The notes under the pieces are model-generated. The model was not told where the DNA came from, ran no database searches, and worked only from the letters and a program-made list of their open reading frames with translations. A program made the position numbers and the translations under genes. A stretch of 64,000 bases of DNA from NCBI RefSeq assembly GCF_018141525.1, contig NZ_CP064655.1, forward strand, positions 2,760,501 to 2,824,500. Direction: 5' to 3'. Positions 37,115 to 46,567 of the stretch are shown here, piece after piece; the stretch's first letter is position 1, and every line of letters begins with the position of its first letter. This stretch comes from Miltoncostaea marina (GTDB lineage: Bacteria > Actinomycetota > Thermoleophilia > Miltoncostaeales > Miltoncostaeaceae).

Positions 37115-37140
37115 GACCCCGGCGCGAGCCGCGCCGGGTC
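37115..37140 (-). terminator. Hairpin after the CHRD gene, probable terminator
   Basis: cccggcgcg / cgcgccggg pair over 9 bp with a three-base loop, 12 bp after the CHRD stop on the minus strand; no U-tract. Confidence 0.5.
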
Positions 37141-37151
37141 GCCGGCCGGGG

Positions 37152-37691
37152 TCAGCGGCCCCTCGCGCGCAGCTGGGCGCGGATCTCGCCGGCCGGGTGG
37201 AGGTCGCTGTGGACGTTGGCGTAGGCGACGCCGTGGGCGATCGCCCGCAGCATCTCGGGGAACTCGCCGGGGGCGATCCCCTGGGCCGCCGGACCGACCA
37301 CGTCGTCGGCCTCGATGGCGCCCGTGAGCGTCGCGGGCGCGGGCGGGCAGGGCTGGGTCCCGGCCGGGCCGTTGCCGAGGTTCGAGCACAGGAACGCCAT
37401 GATGCCGCCGCTCTGGTGGCGTCCGCCGAGGTGGATGTGTGCCTGCGAGACCACACCCTCGGTGTCCGCGTAGGCGAGCCGCCAGAGCACGCGCTGCCCC
37501 GTCGGGTCGAACCGCGCGTGGAACTCGCCGCTGCCGCTCGTCGAGATGACGAGCGGGTCCTCCTGGTAGCCGGTGAGCCGCTCGTGCACGGACGTCCCGC
37601 CGCCACCGCCGTGCGCGAACGCGACCGTGCCGGCCGCCGCGGCCGCGGCGGCCAGGGTGCCTGCCAGCGCCGCCGTCGCGCGCCGATTCAT
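37152..37691 (-). CDS. Secreted CHRD-domain protein
   Basis: The 179-aa protein has a signal peptide (ALAGTLAAAAAAAGTVAFAH) and a single CHRD (chordin) domain (ERLTGYQEDPLVISTSGSGE, YADTEGVVSQAHIHLGGRHQ, GIMAFLCSNLGNG, ANVHSDLHPAGEIRAQLR). Bacterial CHRD proteins are extracellular and their function is largely unknown. The paired histidines in QAHIHLG and VHSDLHPAGEIRG-type motifs are family-typical. The ATG is preceded by GGAGGAAGG. Confidence 0.85.
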   Translation of the reverse strand: MNRRATAALAGTLAAAAAAAGTVAFAHGGGGGTSVHERLTGYQEDPLVISTSGSGEFHARFDPTGQRVLWRLAYADTEGVVSQAHIHLGGRHQSGGIMAFLCSNLGNGPAGTQPCPPAPATLTGAIEADDVVGPAAQGIAPGEFPEMLRAIAHGVAYANVHSDLHPAGEIRAQLRARGR

Positions 37692-37751
37692 CTGCCTTCC
37701 TCCTGTGGAGAGGTGCCGGGGGTCCGCTCTACCCCCGTCCCGGCGCGGCTG

Positions 37752-38432
37752 TCAATCGACCCGGCCACGCGACCCGGGCACGGAGCCGTGCGCGGGGACG
37801 CTCACGACGCCCCGGCCGCGACCCCGCGCGGCGGCGTACTGGGCCGGCGTGTCGACGTCCTCCAGGCCGGCCAGGTGCGGGTCGGCGGCGGCCAGCGCCG
37901 GGTCGGCGAGCAGCGTCGCGGCGTCGAGCCACCGCACGGCCAGGCGGTCGAGCAGGCCGCCCATGCGCAGCCGGCCGGCGTCGAGCAGGGCGCGCGCCTC
38001 GTCCGCGACGCCGGCGCGGTAGGCGGCGGCGAGCGGCTGCGGGCGGCCACCGCCGGTGACCGGCACCGCCGCGTCGTGGCCGGGACCGAGCAGCGCGAGC
38101 ACGCGGGCGACCAGCAGCGGGTGCAGGTGCGGCGCGTCGACGCCGGTCACGAACACCCGGCCGGCGCGCCCGCCGAGCGCCTCGAGGCCCGCGACCATGC
38201 CCTCCAGCGGCCCGCGGCCGGGGCGGGCGTCGCGGGCCGTCTCAACGCCGGGCGGCAGTGGCGGCAGCCGCTGGCCCGCGGCGCCGACCACCACGACCAC
38301 GTCGGTGGCCGCCGCGACGACGCCCGCCACGCGCGCCGCGAGCGGGACGCCGTCCCAGGGCAGGTCGGCCTTGGGGCGGCCCATGCGCGACGAGGCCCCG
38401 CCCGCCAGCACGATGCCGCCCGTGCCGCTCAT
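37752..38432 (-). CDS. mobA: Molybdenum cofactor guanylyltransferase (MobA-like NTP transferase)
   Basis: The enzyme probably attaches GMP to Mo-molybdopterin to make the MGD cofactor. The 226-aa protein has the nucleotidyltransferase signature GIVLAGGASSRMGRPKADLP (5-24) and the metal/nucleotide motifs ARPGRGPLEGMVAG and VTGVDAPHLHP. The normal DxP acceptor motif is DAPHL here, as in MobA. The ATG overlaps the moaA stop (ATGA), so it is co-translated with moaA. MocA-type specificity cannot be excluded. Confidence 0.82.
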   Translation of the reverse strand: MSGTGGIVLAGGASSRMGRPKADLPWDGVPLAARVAGVVAAATDVVVVVGAAGQRLPPLPPGVETARDARPGRGPLEGMVAGLEALGGRAGRVFVTGVDAPHLHPLLVARVLALLGPGHDAAVPVTGGGRPQPLAAAYRAGVADEARALLDAGRLRMGGLLDRLAVRWLDAATLLADPALAAADPHLAGLEDVDTPAQYAAARGRGRGVVSVPAHGSVPGSRGRVD

Positions 38433-39424
38433 CCGCCGATCCTGCTCATGGGCCGGCCGGCGTAGGTCCAGGCGGGGTCGGCCATCCCGTGGCCGGGCCC
38501 CTTGCGCGCCACGGCCGCCCGGGCGATCGCCGCGAGCTCGCCGTCGCCCGCCCCGGCGCGCATGGGACCGAGCAGGTCGGTCTCCTCCTCCGCGAACAGG
38601 CAGGTGCGCAGCCGGCCGTCGGCGGTCAGGCGCAGCCGGTCGCATGTCGCGCAGAAGGGCTCGGTGACCGACGCCACGAACTCCATCTCGCCCGCGCCGT
38701 CGGCGAAGCGCCAGCGCGTGCCGGTGGCCGATGCGCGCGTCGGCGCGGCCGGCACCAGCGGCCACCGCGCGCCGATCATCGCGCGCAGCTCCCCGCCCGA
38801 GAGCACCAGGTCGCGGGTCCACTCGCGCGGGGCGTCGAGCGGCATGACCTCGATGAAGCGCACGATCCACGGGCGGGTGCGGGCGGCCTCCGCGAGCGGG
38901 AGCACGTCCGGCTCGGAGACCCCGCGCATCGCGACGGCGTTGACCTTCAGCGGCGCGAGCCCCGGGTGGCGCTCGCAGGCGGCGAGCCCGGCGAGCGCGC
39001 GGCCGAGGTCGTCGCGGCGGGTGATCCGCGCGAAGCGCTCCGGGTCGAGCGAGTCGATCGAGACGTTGACCCGCGCGAGGCCGGCGGCCACCAGGTCGTC
39101 GATCGCGTCGGCCAGCAGCACGCCGTTGGTGGTGAGCGAGACCTCGGCGATGCCCGGCGTGCCGGCCATGCGCCGCACGAGCCCGGCCAGCCCCGGGCGC
39201 ACGAGCGGCTCGCCGCCCGTCACGCGCACCGCGGCGATCCCCATCGACGCGAAGAGGCGCACCAACCGGGCGATCTCGTCGTCGGTGAGCAGGTCGGCGC
39301 GCGGGATCCACTCCATCCCCTCGGCCGGCATGCAGTACCGGCAGCGCAGGTTGCAGCGGTCGGTCACCGAGACCCGCAGCGAGCGGTGGACCCGGCCGAA
39401 GCCGTCACGGAGCGCCTCGCCCAT
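38429..39424 (-). CDS. moaA: GTP 3',8-cyclase MoaA
   Basis: This radical-SAM enzyme converts GTP to 3',8-cyclo-GTP, the first step of molybdopterin synthesis. The 331-aa protein has the SAM cluster CNLRCRYCMP (~24-33), the second C-terminal cluster FCATCDRLRLTADGRLRTCL (Cys-x2-Cys-x13-Cys) and the C-terminal GG needed for activity. It leads moaA-mobA. ATG 39424 lies six bases after TACCAT. No other moa genes are in the window. Confidence 0.95.
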   Translation of the reverse strand: MGEALRDGFGRVHRSLRVSVTDRCNLRCRYCMPAEGMEWIPRADLLTDDEIARLVRLFASMGIAAVRVTGGEPLVRPGLAGLVRRMAGTPGIAEVSLTTNGVLLADAIDDLVAAGLARVNVSIDSLDPERFARITRRDDLGRALAGLAACERHPGLAPLKVNAVAMRGVSEPDVLPLAEAARTRPWIVRFIEVMPLDAPREWTRDLVLSGGELRAMIGARWPLVPAAPTRASATGTRWRFADGAGEMEFVASVTEPFCATCDRLRLTADGRLRTCLFAEEETDLLGPMRAGAGDGELAAIARAAVARKGPGHGMADPAWTYAGRPMSRIGG

Positions 39425-39430
39425 CGGCCG

Positions 39431-39436
39431 ATGGTA
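39431..39436 (-). promoter_or_regulatory. -10 hexamer, leaderless promoter of moaA-mobA
   Basis: On the minus strand TACCAT is followed by six bases (cggccg) and the ATG at 39424. Confidence 0.45.
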
Positions 39437-39587
39437 CGACGTCCGGCCGCCGGGATGCCGTCGCGGGCGAACAGTGGCCGGCGCCGGGCGCCTGGGCAGA
39501 TCCTCTAGCGACGCCCCCGGCCGGCGCCAGGCAGACGATCATGCCGCGATCCGGGGCCCCCGGACGCCAACGACAGGGAGGTCGTAC

Positions 39588-40454
39588 GTGAAGCGCTCTC
39601 GCGCACTCGCCACCGTGCTCGCCACGGTCGCGTGCCTCGGCGTCGCCACCGCCGCCGCCGCCGCGCCCGCCGGCGCGCCCGGCACGCGCGCCGCCACGGT
39701 CCAGCTCGCCAAGCTCAAGAAGGCCGACGCGCAGTTCCGCGCCACGCTGAAGCGCGCGGCGCCGTGCCGCACGGCGCCCCAGGTGCGCCACGCGGTGAAG
39801 ATCCGCAACGCCGCCATGCGGAAGGCCGCGCGCTCGTCGGCGCGACAGCTGCGCGCCAAGAGCGTGCGCATGTGGGCGGCCCGGGTGCGGCTCGCCAAGG
39901 CCGCCGGCCGCTGCACGGCGACGACGACCCCGGCGACGGGCGCGCCCGTCGTGATCCAGCCCGGCGCGAGCGGCGTGGTCGTGGTGCCCGGCGCTCCCGG
40001 GGCCCCGGGCGGCGCGGGCGCGCCCGGCGTGGCATCGCTGAGCGTGGACCTGCCGGTGAAGCCGATCCTCGACGCGCTGCCGATCGACCTGTCGGCCGCG
40101 CTCGGCGCGGGCGTGCTGCCCCAGACGATCTCGCTGGTGCCGTCCACCTCGCTCACCGACCCCGTCTGCGCCCTGGCGGGCACGGCGTGCGTGGGCATCT
40201 CGACGGCCCAGCTGAAGAGCGTCCTGACGAGCCTGACGAGCGGCGTCCCGCTGGTCGGCCCGCTGCTCACCCCGGTGCTCGACCGGCTCACCGGCGGAAA
40301 CCTCGCGTCGCTGCTGCGGGTGGAGCGCCTCGGCGACCGCACGCTGCGCATCGTGCCCGTCGGCCCGCTCGCCACCCTGCGGGCGCTGCTCGGCTCGCTG
40401 GCCGGCGCGCCCACGAAGGTCGTCGGCAGCCTGCGGGTGAACCCCGCCGCCTGA
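39588..40454 (+). CDS. Secreted hypothetical protein with a short collagen-like linker
   Basis: The 288-aa protein has a signal peptide (SRALATVLATVACLGVATAA), a basic helical region with two Cys (~45-110), a linker with PGAPGAPGGAGAPG (~135-148), and a C-terminal hydrophobic domain with two Cys (DPVCALAGTACVG) and several amphipathic segments. No family is recognised. GTG 39588 has GGAGG six bases upstream. It is followed by a strong hairpin (40468-40499). Confidence 0.72.
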   Translation: MKRSRALATVLATVACLGVATAAAAAPAGAPGTRAATVQLAKLKKADAQFRATLKRAAPCRTAPQVRHAVKIRNAAMRKAARSSARQLRAKSVRMWAARVRLAKAAGRCTATTTPATGAPVVIQPGASGVVVVPGAPGAPGGAGAPGVASLSVDLPVKPILDALPIDLSAALGAGVLPQTISLVPSTSLTDPVCALAGTACVGISTAQLKSVLTSLTSGVPLVGPLLTPVLDRLTGGNLASLLRVERLGDRTLRIVPVGPLATLRALLGSLAGAPTKVVGSLRVNPAA

Positions 40455-40467
40455 CGGACGCCCCGCC

Positions 40468-40499
40468 CCTCCCCGCCGCCCGGACGGACGGCGGGGAGG
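40468..40499 (+). terminator. Hairpin terminator after the secreted protein
   Basis: cctccccgccg and cggcggggagg form a perfect 11-bp stem with a 10-base loop, 14 bp after the stop; no U-tract. It lies ten bases upstream of the -10-like hexamer of the next gene. Confidence 0.6.
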
Positions 40500-40508
40500 A
40501 CGGCCCTC

Positions 40509-40514
40509 TACCCT
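40509..40514 (+). promoter_or_regulatory. -10 hexamer, leaderless promoter of the glycosyltransferase
   Basis: TACCCT is followed by eight bases and the GTG at 40523. Confidence 0.4.
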
Positions 40515-40522
40515 CGGGCGCC

Positions 40523-41683
40523 GTGGCGGCCGCCCGCACATCCGATGCCCTGCGGGTGACCGCAGCCGTGGCCGCGGTCGCCTGGGCCGGCGCGGTCGCC
40601 CTCGCGCTGCACGAGCGCCGCGCGCTGCCCGCCGCCGACCGGGAGCCGCCGCTCACCGGCGGGCCGCTCGTGAGCGTGGTCGTGCCCGCCCGCGACGAGG
40701 CGCGCGGGATCGGGGCGGCGGTGCGCAGCCTGCGGGCGCTGGAGTACCGCGACGTCGACGTCGTGGTCGTGGACGACCGCTCCCGCGACGGCACCGCGGC
40801 CGCCGCCCGCGCCGCCGCCGGCGACGACCCGCGCGTACGGGTGGTCGCGGGCGGGCCGCTGCCGGCGGGCTGGGTCGGCAAGCCCTGGGCCTGCCACCAG
40901 GGCGCCCGCCTCGCGCGCGGCGAGTGGCTGCTCTTCACCGACGCCGACGTGGTGCACCGGCCCGACTCGCTCGGGCGGGCCCTGGCGCTCGCCCGGCGCC
41001 TCGGCCGGGGCGGGGTGACGCTGCTGCCCACGGTCGACTGCGAGGGCGTCGCCGAGCGGGTGGTCACGCCCGCCGCCCTGACGGCGATCGCCACCTTCGT
41101 CGCGCCCGGGCCGCTCGCGCGACGGGCGGGCAGCCCGGTGGCGATGGCCGCCGGCGGCTACATCCTGGTGGAGCGCTCGCTGTACCGGGCGGTGGGCGGC
41201 CACGAGGCGATCCGGGGGCGCATGGTGGACGACGTCTGGCTCGCCGCGCGCGTGAAGCGCGCGGGCGCCCTCCTGGTACCGCTGCCCGCCGGGCCGCTCG
41301 CGCGCCTGCGGATGTACCACGGCGCGCGCGAGGTGTGGGAGGGCTGGTCGAAGAACGCCTCGTTCGCCGCGACGGGCGGGCCCGCGAAGGGGCTGGCGGC
41401 CGCCGGGGCGCTGGCCCTGCTCGCGCTCGCGCCGCCGGCCGCGGCCGCCGCCGGCCTGCGCCGCCGCGAGCCGGGCGTCGCCGCGGCCGGGCTCGCCGGG
41501 GTCGCCGCCTGCGCCGCCCTGCAGCGCCTGGCGGCCCCGTACGCGGCCACGCCGCGCCGCTACGCGCTCACCCTGCCGCTGGGCCTGCTCGTGCTGGCGG
41601 CCGCCACCGCCCGCGGCGCGCTCGACCGGATGCGCGGGCTCGGGCCGCGCTGGCGCGGCCGGCGCTACCCGCTGGCGCGCTGA
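40523..41683 (+). CDS. Family 2 glycosyltransferase, membrane-associated (hopanoid/carotenoid-type)
   Basis: The 386-aa protein has an N-terminal TM helix, a GT-A domain (LVSVVVPARDEARGIGAAVR; VVVVDDRSRDGT; DADV motif in EWLLFTDADVVHRPD near 140; GRMVDDVWLAARVK with a catalytic Asp) and two to three C-terminal TM helices. The segment PLPAGWVGKPWACHQGA is typical of hopene-associated (HpnB-like) and carotenoid glycosyltransferases, suggesting a lipid acceptor (inference). It overlaps the converging DnaJ-domain gene by 19 bp. Confidence 0.82.
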   Translation: MAAARTSDALRVTAAVAAVAWAGAVALALHERRALPAADREPPLTGGPLVSVVVPARDEARGIGAAVRSLRALEYRDVDVVVVDDRSRDGTAAAARAAAGDDPRVRVVAGGPLPAGWVGKPWACHQGARLARGEWLLFTDADVVHRPDSLGRALALARRLGRGGVTLLPTVDCEGVAERVVTPAALTAIATFVAPGPLARRAGSPVAMAAGGYILVERSLYRAVGGHEAIRGRMVDDVWLAARVKRAGALLVPLPAGPLARLRMYHGAREVWEGWSKNASFAATGGPAKGLAAAGALALLALAPPAAAAAGLRRREPGVAAAGLAGVAACAALQRLAAPYAATPRRYALTLPLGLLVLAAATARGALDRMRGLGPRWRGRRYPLAR

Positions 41684-42750
41684 GCGCGGCGCCGCGGCGC
41701 CCGGCCCAGCAGCAGGTCCCGCGCGGAGTTGAGCGCCACGGTGAGCCCCTCGGCCTGCCCGCGGATCGCGGGGTGCAGGCCGGCGACCCGGTCCGGATGG
41801 CACCGCGTGATCTGCTCGCGGTAGGCGCGCTCCACCTCGGCCGCCGGGGCGCCGTCGTCCACCCCGAGCAGCGCCGCCGCCTGCCCGGACGTGCGCGGCA
41901 CGGCCACCGGGTCGACGCGCGCCGGGCCGGGCGCCGCCTGGGGGCGCGGCCGCGGCCGGCGGGCGCGCTCGGCCTCCATCACGGCCCGCTCCTCGGCCAG
42001 CAGCGCGCGCTCCGCGACGAGGCGCTCGCGCTCCTCGGCCACCTCGCGGGCGAGGTCGATGAGCCGGCGGTCGCGGGCGGCGGGGTCCTCGCGCAGGGCG
42101 CCCAGCATCCGCTCCGGGTCGATGGCCGCCGGGGCGTCGGCCGGCACCTCCCAGCCCGGGCCGGACTCGCCGCGGCGCACCGCCCCGATGAGCTCGGCCA
42201 GGCCGAGGTGGGCCCGGTTGCCGAGCGCGGGGCCCTCGGAGGGGGCGAGCCGCACCAGGCGCAGCGACTCCCAGCCCGGCTCGACGAGGAAGGCCGCCGA
42301 CGACCGGCCGCCGATCAGCATGCGGCGCGCGGGCCGGGCGCGGTGGCCGAGCACGGCGAAGCGCGCGGGCGCCTCGGCGTCGCCGCCCAGCGCGGCGAGC
42401 TCGTCGTGCAGGTCGGCCAGGCGGCGGCGCACCTCGCGGCCGTCGGGCCCCTCGGCCGGCAGCTCGCGCGCGGAGGCGAGCGCGACGCCCAGGCCCTCGG
42501 CGCCGGCGGACTGGCCGGCGGCCAGCACGCGCCACCAGCGCGCCCAGGGATCGGCCGCGTCGGCGCGCTCGAGCGCGGACAGCGCGGCGTCGGGGTGGTC
42601 GAGCGCCAGCAGCGTCGCGGCGAGGGCCGAGGCGGCCCGCGGCGCGTCGCCGAGCGCCGACGACGCGGCGAGCAGCGCCACCTGCCGCCAGCGCCCCTCG
42701 GCCCCCCGCGCGGGGGCGGGGCCGGCAGCGATGATGAACGGGTCCGCCAT
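41665..42750 (-). CDS. C-terminal J-domain (DnaJ-like) protein
   Basis: The 361-aa protein has an Ala-rich helical repeat-like N-terminus (~1-110), a central region, a coiled-coil stretch ([20 protein letters not shown], ~225-265) and a C-terminal J-domain (~290-350; [18 protein letters not shown] with the HPD tripeptide). It probably recruits an Hsp70 partner to an unknown client. ATG 42750 lies seven bases after TACGGT. It is divergent from the DUF255 gene. Confidence 0.78.
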   Translation of the reverse strand: MADPFIIAAGPAPARGAEGRWRQVALLAASSALGDAPRAASALAATLLALDHPDAALSALERADAADPWARWWRVLAAGQSAGAEGLGVALASARELPAEGPDGREVRRRLADLHDELAALGGDAEAPARFAVLGHRARPARRMLIGGRSSAAFLVEPGWESLRLVRLAPSEGPALGNRAHLGLAELIGAVRRGESGPGWEVPADAPAAIDPERMLGALREDPAARDRRLIDLAREVAEERERLVAERALLAEERAVMEAERARRPRPRPQAAPGPARVDPVAVPRTSGQAAALLGVDDGAPAAEVERAYREQITRCHPDRVAGLHPAIRGQAEGLTVALNSARDLLLGRAPRRRAQRASG

Positions 42751-42757
42751 GGGTGAA

Positions 42758-42763
42758 ACCGTA
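42758..42763 (-). promoter_or_regulatory. -10 hexamer, leaderless promoter of the J-domain gene
   Basis: On the minus strand TACGGT is followed by seven bases and the ATG at 42750. Confidence 0.45.
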
Positions 42764-42802
42764 GCGGACGGGTACATCCCGATCCGTGCCGAGGAGCGCC
42801 CC

Positions 42803-44854
42803 GTGAACCGTCTCGCCGGCGAGTCCAGCCTGTACCTGCGCCAGCACGCGGACAACCCCGTGGACTGGTACCCGTGGGGCGAGGAGGCCCTCGCGCGGGC
42901 CCGCGACGAGGACCGGCCGATCCTGCTGTCGGTGGGCTACTCGTCGTGCCACTGGTGCCACGTGATGGCCCATGAGTCGTTCGAGGACGAGGCGACCGCG
43001 GCCACGATGAACGAGCTGTTCGTCAACGTGAAGGTCGACCGCGAGGAGCGCCCGGACGTCGACGCGCTCTACATGCAGGCGACGGTGGCCCTGACCGGCC
43101 AGGGCGGCTGGCCGATGACGGTCTTCCTCACCCCCGACGGCCGGCCCTTCTACGCCGGAACGTACTTCCCGCGCACGCCGCGCGGCGGGCTGCCGGGCTT
43201 CGCCGACCTCTGCCGGGCGCTCGCGGCGGCCTACCGCGACCGCCGCGACGACGTCGAGGCGCAGGCCCGCGAGGTGGCCGGGCGCCTGACCGCGATGGCC
43301 GCGCGTCGAGCGTCGGCGGAGCCGCTCGACCGCCAGGTGATCGCCGACGCGATGGTCGGGCTCGCGCGCCAGTTCGACCCCGCGGACGGCGGGTTCGGGG
43401 GCGCGCCCAAGTTCCCGCCCTCGCTCGCCCTCGAGTTCCTGCTGCGCCGCCTGTGGGCGCGGCCGGGCGACCACAACGCGCGCGAGATGGCCTGGCTGAC
43501 GCTCGCCAGGATGGCCGCCGGCGGCATGTACGACCAGGTGGGCGGCGGGTTCCACCGCTACTCGGTCGACGGCCACTGGCTGGTGCCGCACTTCGAGAAG
43601 ATGCTCTACGACAACGCCCTGCTGGCGGCCGACTACGCGCTGGCGTACCGGGTGGGCGGCGAGCCCGACCACCGCCGGGTGGCGCAGGAGACGCTCGACT
43701 ACCTGCTGCGCGAGATGCGGCTGCCCGGCGGGGCCTTCGCGGCGGCCCAGGACGCCGACTCGCCGGGGGGCGAGGGCGCCTTCTTCGTCTGGACGCCGGA
43801 GGAGCTCGAGCGCCTGCTGCCGCCGGCCCAGGCCCGGGCGGTCACGCTGCGCTACGGCGTGCGCCCGGAGGGCAACTTCGAGGGCCGCTCGCTGCTGCAC
43901 GTGGCGGCGCCGCTCGAGGCGGTCTCGCAGGAGCTCGGCGAGGACGCCGGGCCGCTGCTGGAGGCGGCGCGGGCGGCGCTCTACGCCGCGCGCGCGGAGC
44001 GGCCGGCACCCGCGCGCGACGACAAGGTGCTCGCCGCCTGGAACGGCCTCGCCATCGCCGCGCTCGCCGACGCCGGCACGACGCTCGGCCGGCCCGACTA
44101 CCTCGACGCCGCCACGGCGGCGGCGGCCTTCGTGCTCGGCGAGATGGTCGTCGACGGGCGCCTGCGCCGGGTGCACACCGGCGCGGAGGCGGTCCACCTG
44201 GGCCAGCTCGACGACCACGCCGACCTGAGCCACGGGCTGCTGCGCCTGTACGAGGCGACGTTCGAGCCGCGCTGGCTGCTGGCGGCGCGCGAGCTGGCGG
44301 CGCGCATGGTCGAGCTCTTCGCCGACCCCGAGCGGGGCGGGTTCTTCTACACCGGGACCGACGCCGAGCGGCTGGTCGCGCGCACCCGCGAGGTCGAGGA
44401 CCACCCGACGCCCTCGGGGAACTCCCAGGCCGCGCGCGTGCTGCTGCGGCTGGCCGACCTGACCGGCGACGCGGAGCTCGAGGAGCTCGCCCTCGGCGCC
44501 CTGCGGCTGGTGCGGGCCGAGATGGCCCGCTTCCCCCAGGCGTTCGGCGCGGCGCTGGTCGCCCTGGACCACCACCTCGCCGAGCGGCGCGAGATCGCCG
44601 TCGCCGGACCCCGCGACGACCCGCGCACTGCCGACCTGGTGCGCGCCGCCCGGGAGGCGGCGGGGCCCCACGACGCGATCGCCGCGGGCGACCCGGCCGA
44701 CGCCGCCGCCACGGTGGCCGCCCCGCTGCTGGCGGACCGGCCCCTGGTCGGCGGCGCGCCCGCCGCGTACGTGTGCCGCCGCTTCGCCTGCCTGGCGCCG
44801 GTCACCGATCCCGACGCGCTGCGGGCCGCGCTCGCGGAGGGCGCCGCCGGCTGA
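42803..44854 (+). CDS. Thioredoxin-domain DUF255 protein (YyaL/SPATA20 family)
   Basis: The 683-aa protein starts [20 protein letters not shown], the conserved N-terminus of the family. It has a thioredoxin-like domain with [16 protein letters not shown] (CxxC near 48) and an alpha/alpha-barrel resembling N-acylglucosamine 2-epimerase/cellobiose epimerase folds ([37 protein letters not shown]). The biochemical function of the family is unclear. GTG 42803 has GAGGA seven bases upstream and fits the family N-terminus; an upstream in-frame ATG (42749) overlaps the J-domain gene's start. Confidence 0.92.
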   Translation: MNRLAGESSLYLRQHADNPVDWYPWGEEALARARDEDRPILLSVGYSSCHWCHVMAHESFEDEATAATMNELFVNVKVDREERPDVDALYMQATVALTGQGGWPMTVFLTPDGRPFYAGTYFPRTPRGGLPGFADLCRALAAAYRDRRDDVEAQAREVAGRLTAMAARRASAEPLDRQVIADAMVGLARQFDPADGGFGGAPKFPPSLALEFLLRRLWARPGDHNAREMAWLTLARMAAGGMYDQVGGGFHRYSVDGHWLVPHFEKMLYDNALLAADYALAYRVGGEPDHRRVAQETLDYLLREMRLPGGAFAAAQDADSPGGEGAFFVWTPEELERLLPPAQARAVTLRYGVRPEGNFEGRSLLHVAAPLEAVSQELGEDAGPLLEAARAALYAARAERPAPARDDKVLAAWNGLAIAALADAGTTLGRPDYLDAATAAAAFVLGEMVVDGRLRRVHTGAEAVHLGQLDDHADLSHGLLRLYEATFEPRWLLAARELAARMVELFADPERGGFFYTGTDAERLVARTREVEDHPTPSGNSQAARVLLRLADLTGDAELEELALGALRLVRAEMARFPQAFGAALVALDHHLAERREIAVAGPRDDPRTADLVRAAREAAGPHDAIAAGDPADAAATVAAPLLADRPLVGGAPAAYVCRRFACLAPVTDPDALRAALAEGAAG

Positions 44855-44865
44855 CGCGGGGGCGG

Positions 44866-45219
44866 TCAGTCGAGGTGCGGCTCCAGCACGATGGCGCCGC
44901 GCTCGCCGGTGCGCACGCGGATCGCCTCCTCGATGTCGAACACGAAGATCTTGCCGTCGCCCGGCTGGCCGGTGTGGGCGAGCTCGAGGATGCAGTCGAT
45001 CGCGCGCTCGAGGTCGGCGTCATCGACCGCGATCTCGAGCTTGAGCTTGGGACGCAGGAAGACCGACTTGCCGACGCCGCGGTACTTCTCGGTGAAGCCC
45101 TTCTGGCGGCCGGAGCCCTTCACCTCGCTGACGGTCATCGACGGCAGGCCCCGCTCGACGAGCGCCTCGTGGATCGCCTCCAGCGCCTCGTGGCGGATGA
45201 ACGCCTCGATCTTCTTCAC
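44866..45219 (-). CDS. P-II family signalling protein with an altered T-loop
   Basis: The 117-aa protein has the full P-II fold: VKKIEAFIRHEALEAIHEAL, GRQKGFTEKYRG (T-loop), LKLEIAVDDADLERAID, and the nucleotide-binding GDGKIFVFDIEEAIRVRTGE. Position 51 (E. coli GlnB), the modified Tyr, is Lys (YRGVGKSV instead of YRGAEYMV), and position 49 is Val, so neither uridylylation/adenylylation at Tyr51 nor phosphorylation at Ser49 is possible. Lys58 is kept. amtB, glnK and glnD are not adjacent. GTG 45219 has GGAGG seven bases upstream. Confidence 0.9.
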   Translation of the reverse strand: MKKIEAFIRHEALEAIHEALVERGLPSMTVSEVKGSGRQKGFTEKYRGVGKSVFLRPKLKLEIAVDDADLERAIDCILELAHTGQPGDGKIFVFDIEEAIRVRTGERGAIVLEPHLD

Positions 45220-45402
45220 CTCACGCCCTCCGGGAGATGGCGCCGCCCCCGGGGCGGCGCGCGGTTTGACCGCTGCATGTTCCACCATCCGGGGCGCGGA
45301 TGGCACCGGCCGGGCCGATTGCGGACGCCCGTGCCGTGGTGTCTGATTGCCCCGCGCGGGGGGAGGGGCCCGCATCCGCATTTCCGACAGAGGGGATACG
45401 AG

Positions 45403-46485
45403 GTGAAGCAGAGGCTCCGATGGACCGCCGCGGCGCTCGCGGTGGCCGGCGGCGTGGCGGGGGTCCCCGTGGCCGCGTCGGCGGCGGTGACCGTCGTCGC
45501 GGACAACCTGAACAACCCGCGCGGCGTCACGATCGCCCCCGACGGCAGCGTCTACGTCGCCGAGGCCGGCACGGCCGGCCCGCGGTGCGACGGCGCGGGG
45601 CAGGACGCGTCGTGCATCGGCGCGTCGGGCTCGGTGACGCGCGTCCGGGACGGCGTGGCGACCCGCGTCGTGCGCGGCCTGCTCTCGGCCGGCGGCCAGG
45701 ACGGCTCGTTCACGACCGGGGCGGACGGGGTGTCGGTCACCGCCAACGGCTCGGTCTACATCGCGATGTCGGCGAGCGACTGCAAGCCGCTGCCGCGCGC
45801 CGTGCCGGCGCCGCTGCGCCTGCAGGCCGGCCGCCTGATGATGCTGGGCCCGCGCGACATGCTGCGGCGGGTGACGAACGTCGCGTCGGTGGAGTGCCGC
45901 ACCAACCCCGACGGCCAGGACCGCAACAGCAACCCGTACGCCGTGCTGGCGCTCGGCGGCGGCCGCGCGATCGTGGTCGATGCGGGCGCCAACACGCTGG
46001 TGAGCGTGAAGGGGCGCCGGGCGGGCACGCTGGCGGTGTTCCCGCTGCGCGACGGGCGCCAGTTCGTGCCGACCTCCATCGCGCTCGGCCCCGACGGCGC
46101 CTACTACGTCGGCGGCCTCGACGAGGGCGCCGGCGCGGGCAGGGCCCGCGTCTTCCGGGTGCGGCACGGCGGTCGCCCGACCGTCTACCGGACCGGCTTC
46201 ACGAACATCACTGGGCTCGCCTTCGGGCCGGACGGCTCGCTCTACGTGACCCAGCTCGCGCGGCGCGGGCTGCAGTCCAACCAGCCGGGCGGCTCGGTCG
46301 TGCGCGTGGCGCCCGACGGCTCGCGCACCGAGCTCGGCGTGGGCGAGCTGTTCTTCCCGGCGGGCGCGGCGGTCGACGCCTCCGGCGCGCTCTACGTCTC
46401 CAACTACAGCGTGCTGCCCGGCAGGCCGGCCCCGGCGGGCCCCTTCAGGGGCAAGCGCGGCCAGCTGGTGCGCGTCACGCCGTAG
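45403..46485 (+). CDS. Secreted ScyD/ScyE-like NHL-type beta-propeller protein
   Basis: The 360-aa precursor has a signal peptide (RWTAAALAVAGGVAGVPVAA) and repeated propeller blades (NPRGVTIAPDGSVYVAEAG; ITGLAFGPDGSLYVTQLA; FPAGAAVDASGALYVSNY). The pattern matches the ScyD/ScyE family; the scytonemin role known in cyanobacteria should not be carried over without other scy genes. Four Cys could form disulfides. GTG 45403 is preceded by GAGGGG at ~8 bases. A 13-bp stem follows the gene. Confidence 0.82.
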   Translation: MKQRLRWTAAALAVAGGVAGVPVAASAAVTVVADNLNNPRGVTIAPDGSVYVAEAGTAGPRCDGAGQDASCIGASGSVTRVRDGVATRVVRGLLSAGGQDGSFTTGADGVSVTANGSVYIAMSASDCKPLPRAVPAPLRLQAGRLMMLGPRDMLRRVTNVASVECRTNPDGQDRNSNPYAVLALGGGRAIVVDAGANTLVSVKGRRAGTLAVFPLRDGRQFVPTSIALGPDGAYYVGGLDEGAGAGRARVFRVRHGGRPTVYRTGFTNITGLAFGPDGSLYVTQLARRGLQSNQPGGSVVRVAPDGSRTELGVGELFFPAGAAVDASGALYVSNYSVLPGRPAPAGPFRGKRGQLVRVTP

Positions 46486-46491
46486 CCCCGC

Positions 46492-46533
46492 CCCGGCCGC
46501 CGTCTCCCGGGGCCGCGGGGGACGGCGGCCGGG
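46492..46533 (+). terminator. Hairpin terminator after the ScyD-like gene
   Basis: cccggccgccgtc (46492-46504) and gacggcggccggg (46521-46533) pair perfectly over 13 bp; the 16-base loop contains a smaller gc pairing. There is no U-tract. Confidence 0.6.
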
Positions 46534-46554
46534 CCGGGCGCGCGGGGCAGGCGC

Positions 46555-46560
46555 TATCCT
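46555..46560 (+). promoter_or_regulatory. -10 hexamer, leaderless promoter of bolA-grx
   Basis: TATCCT is followed by seven bases (gccgccg) and the ATG at 46568. The spacer is identical to that of the acyl-CoA ligase promoter. Confidence 0.5.
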
Positions 46561-46567
46561 GCCGCCG

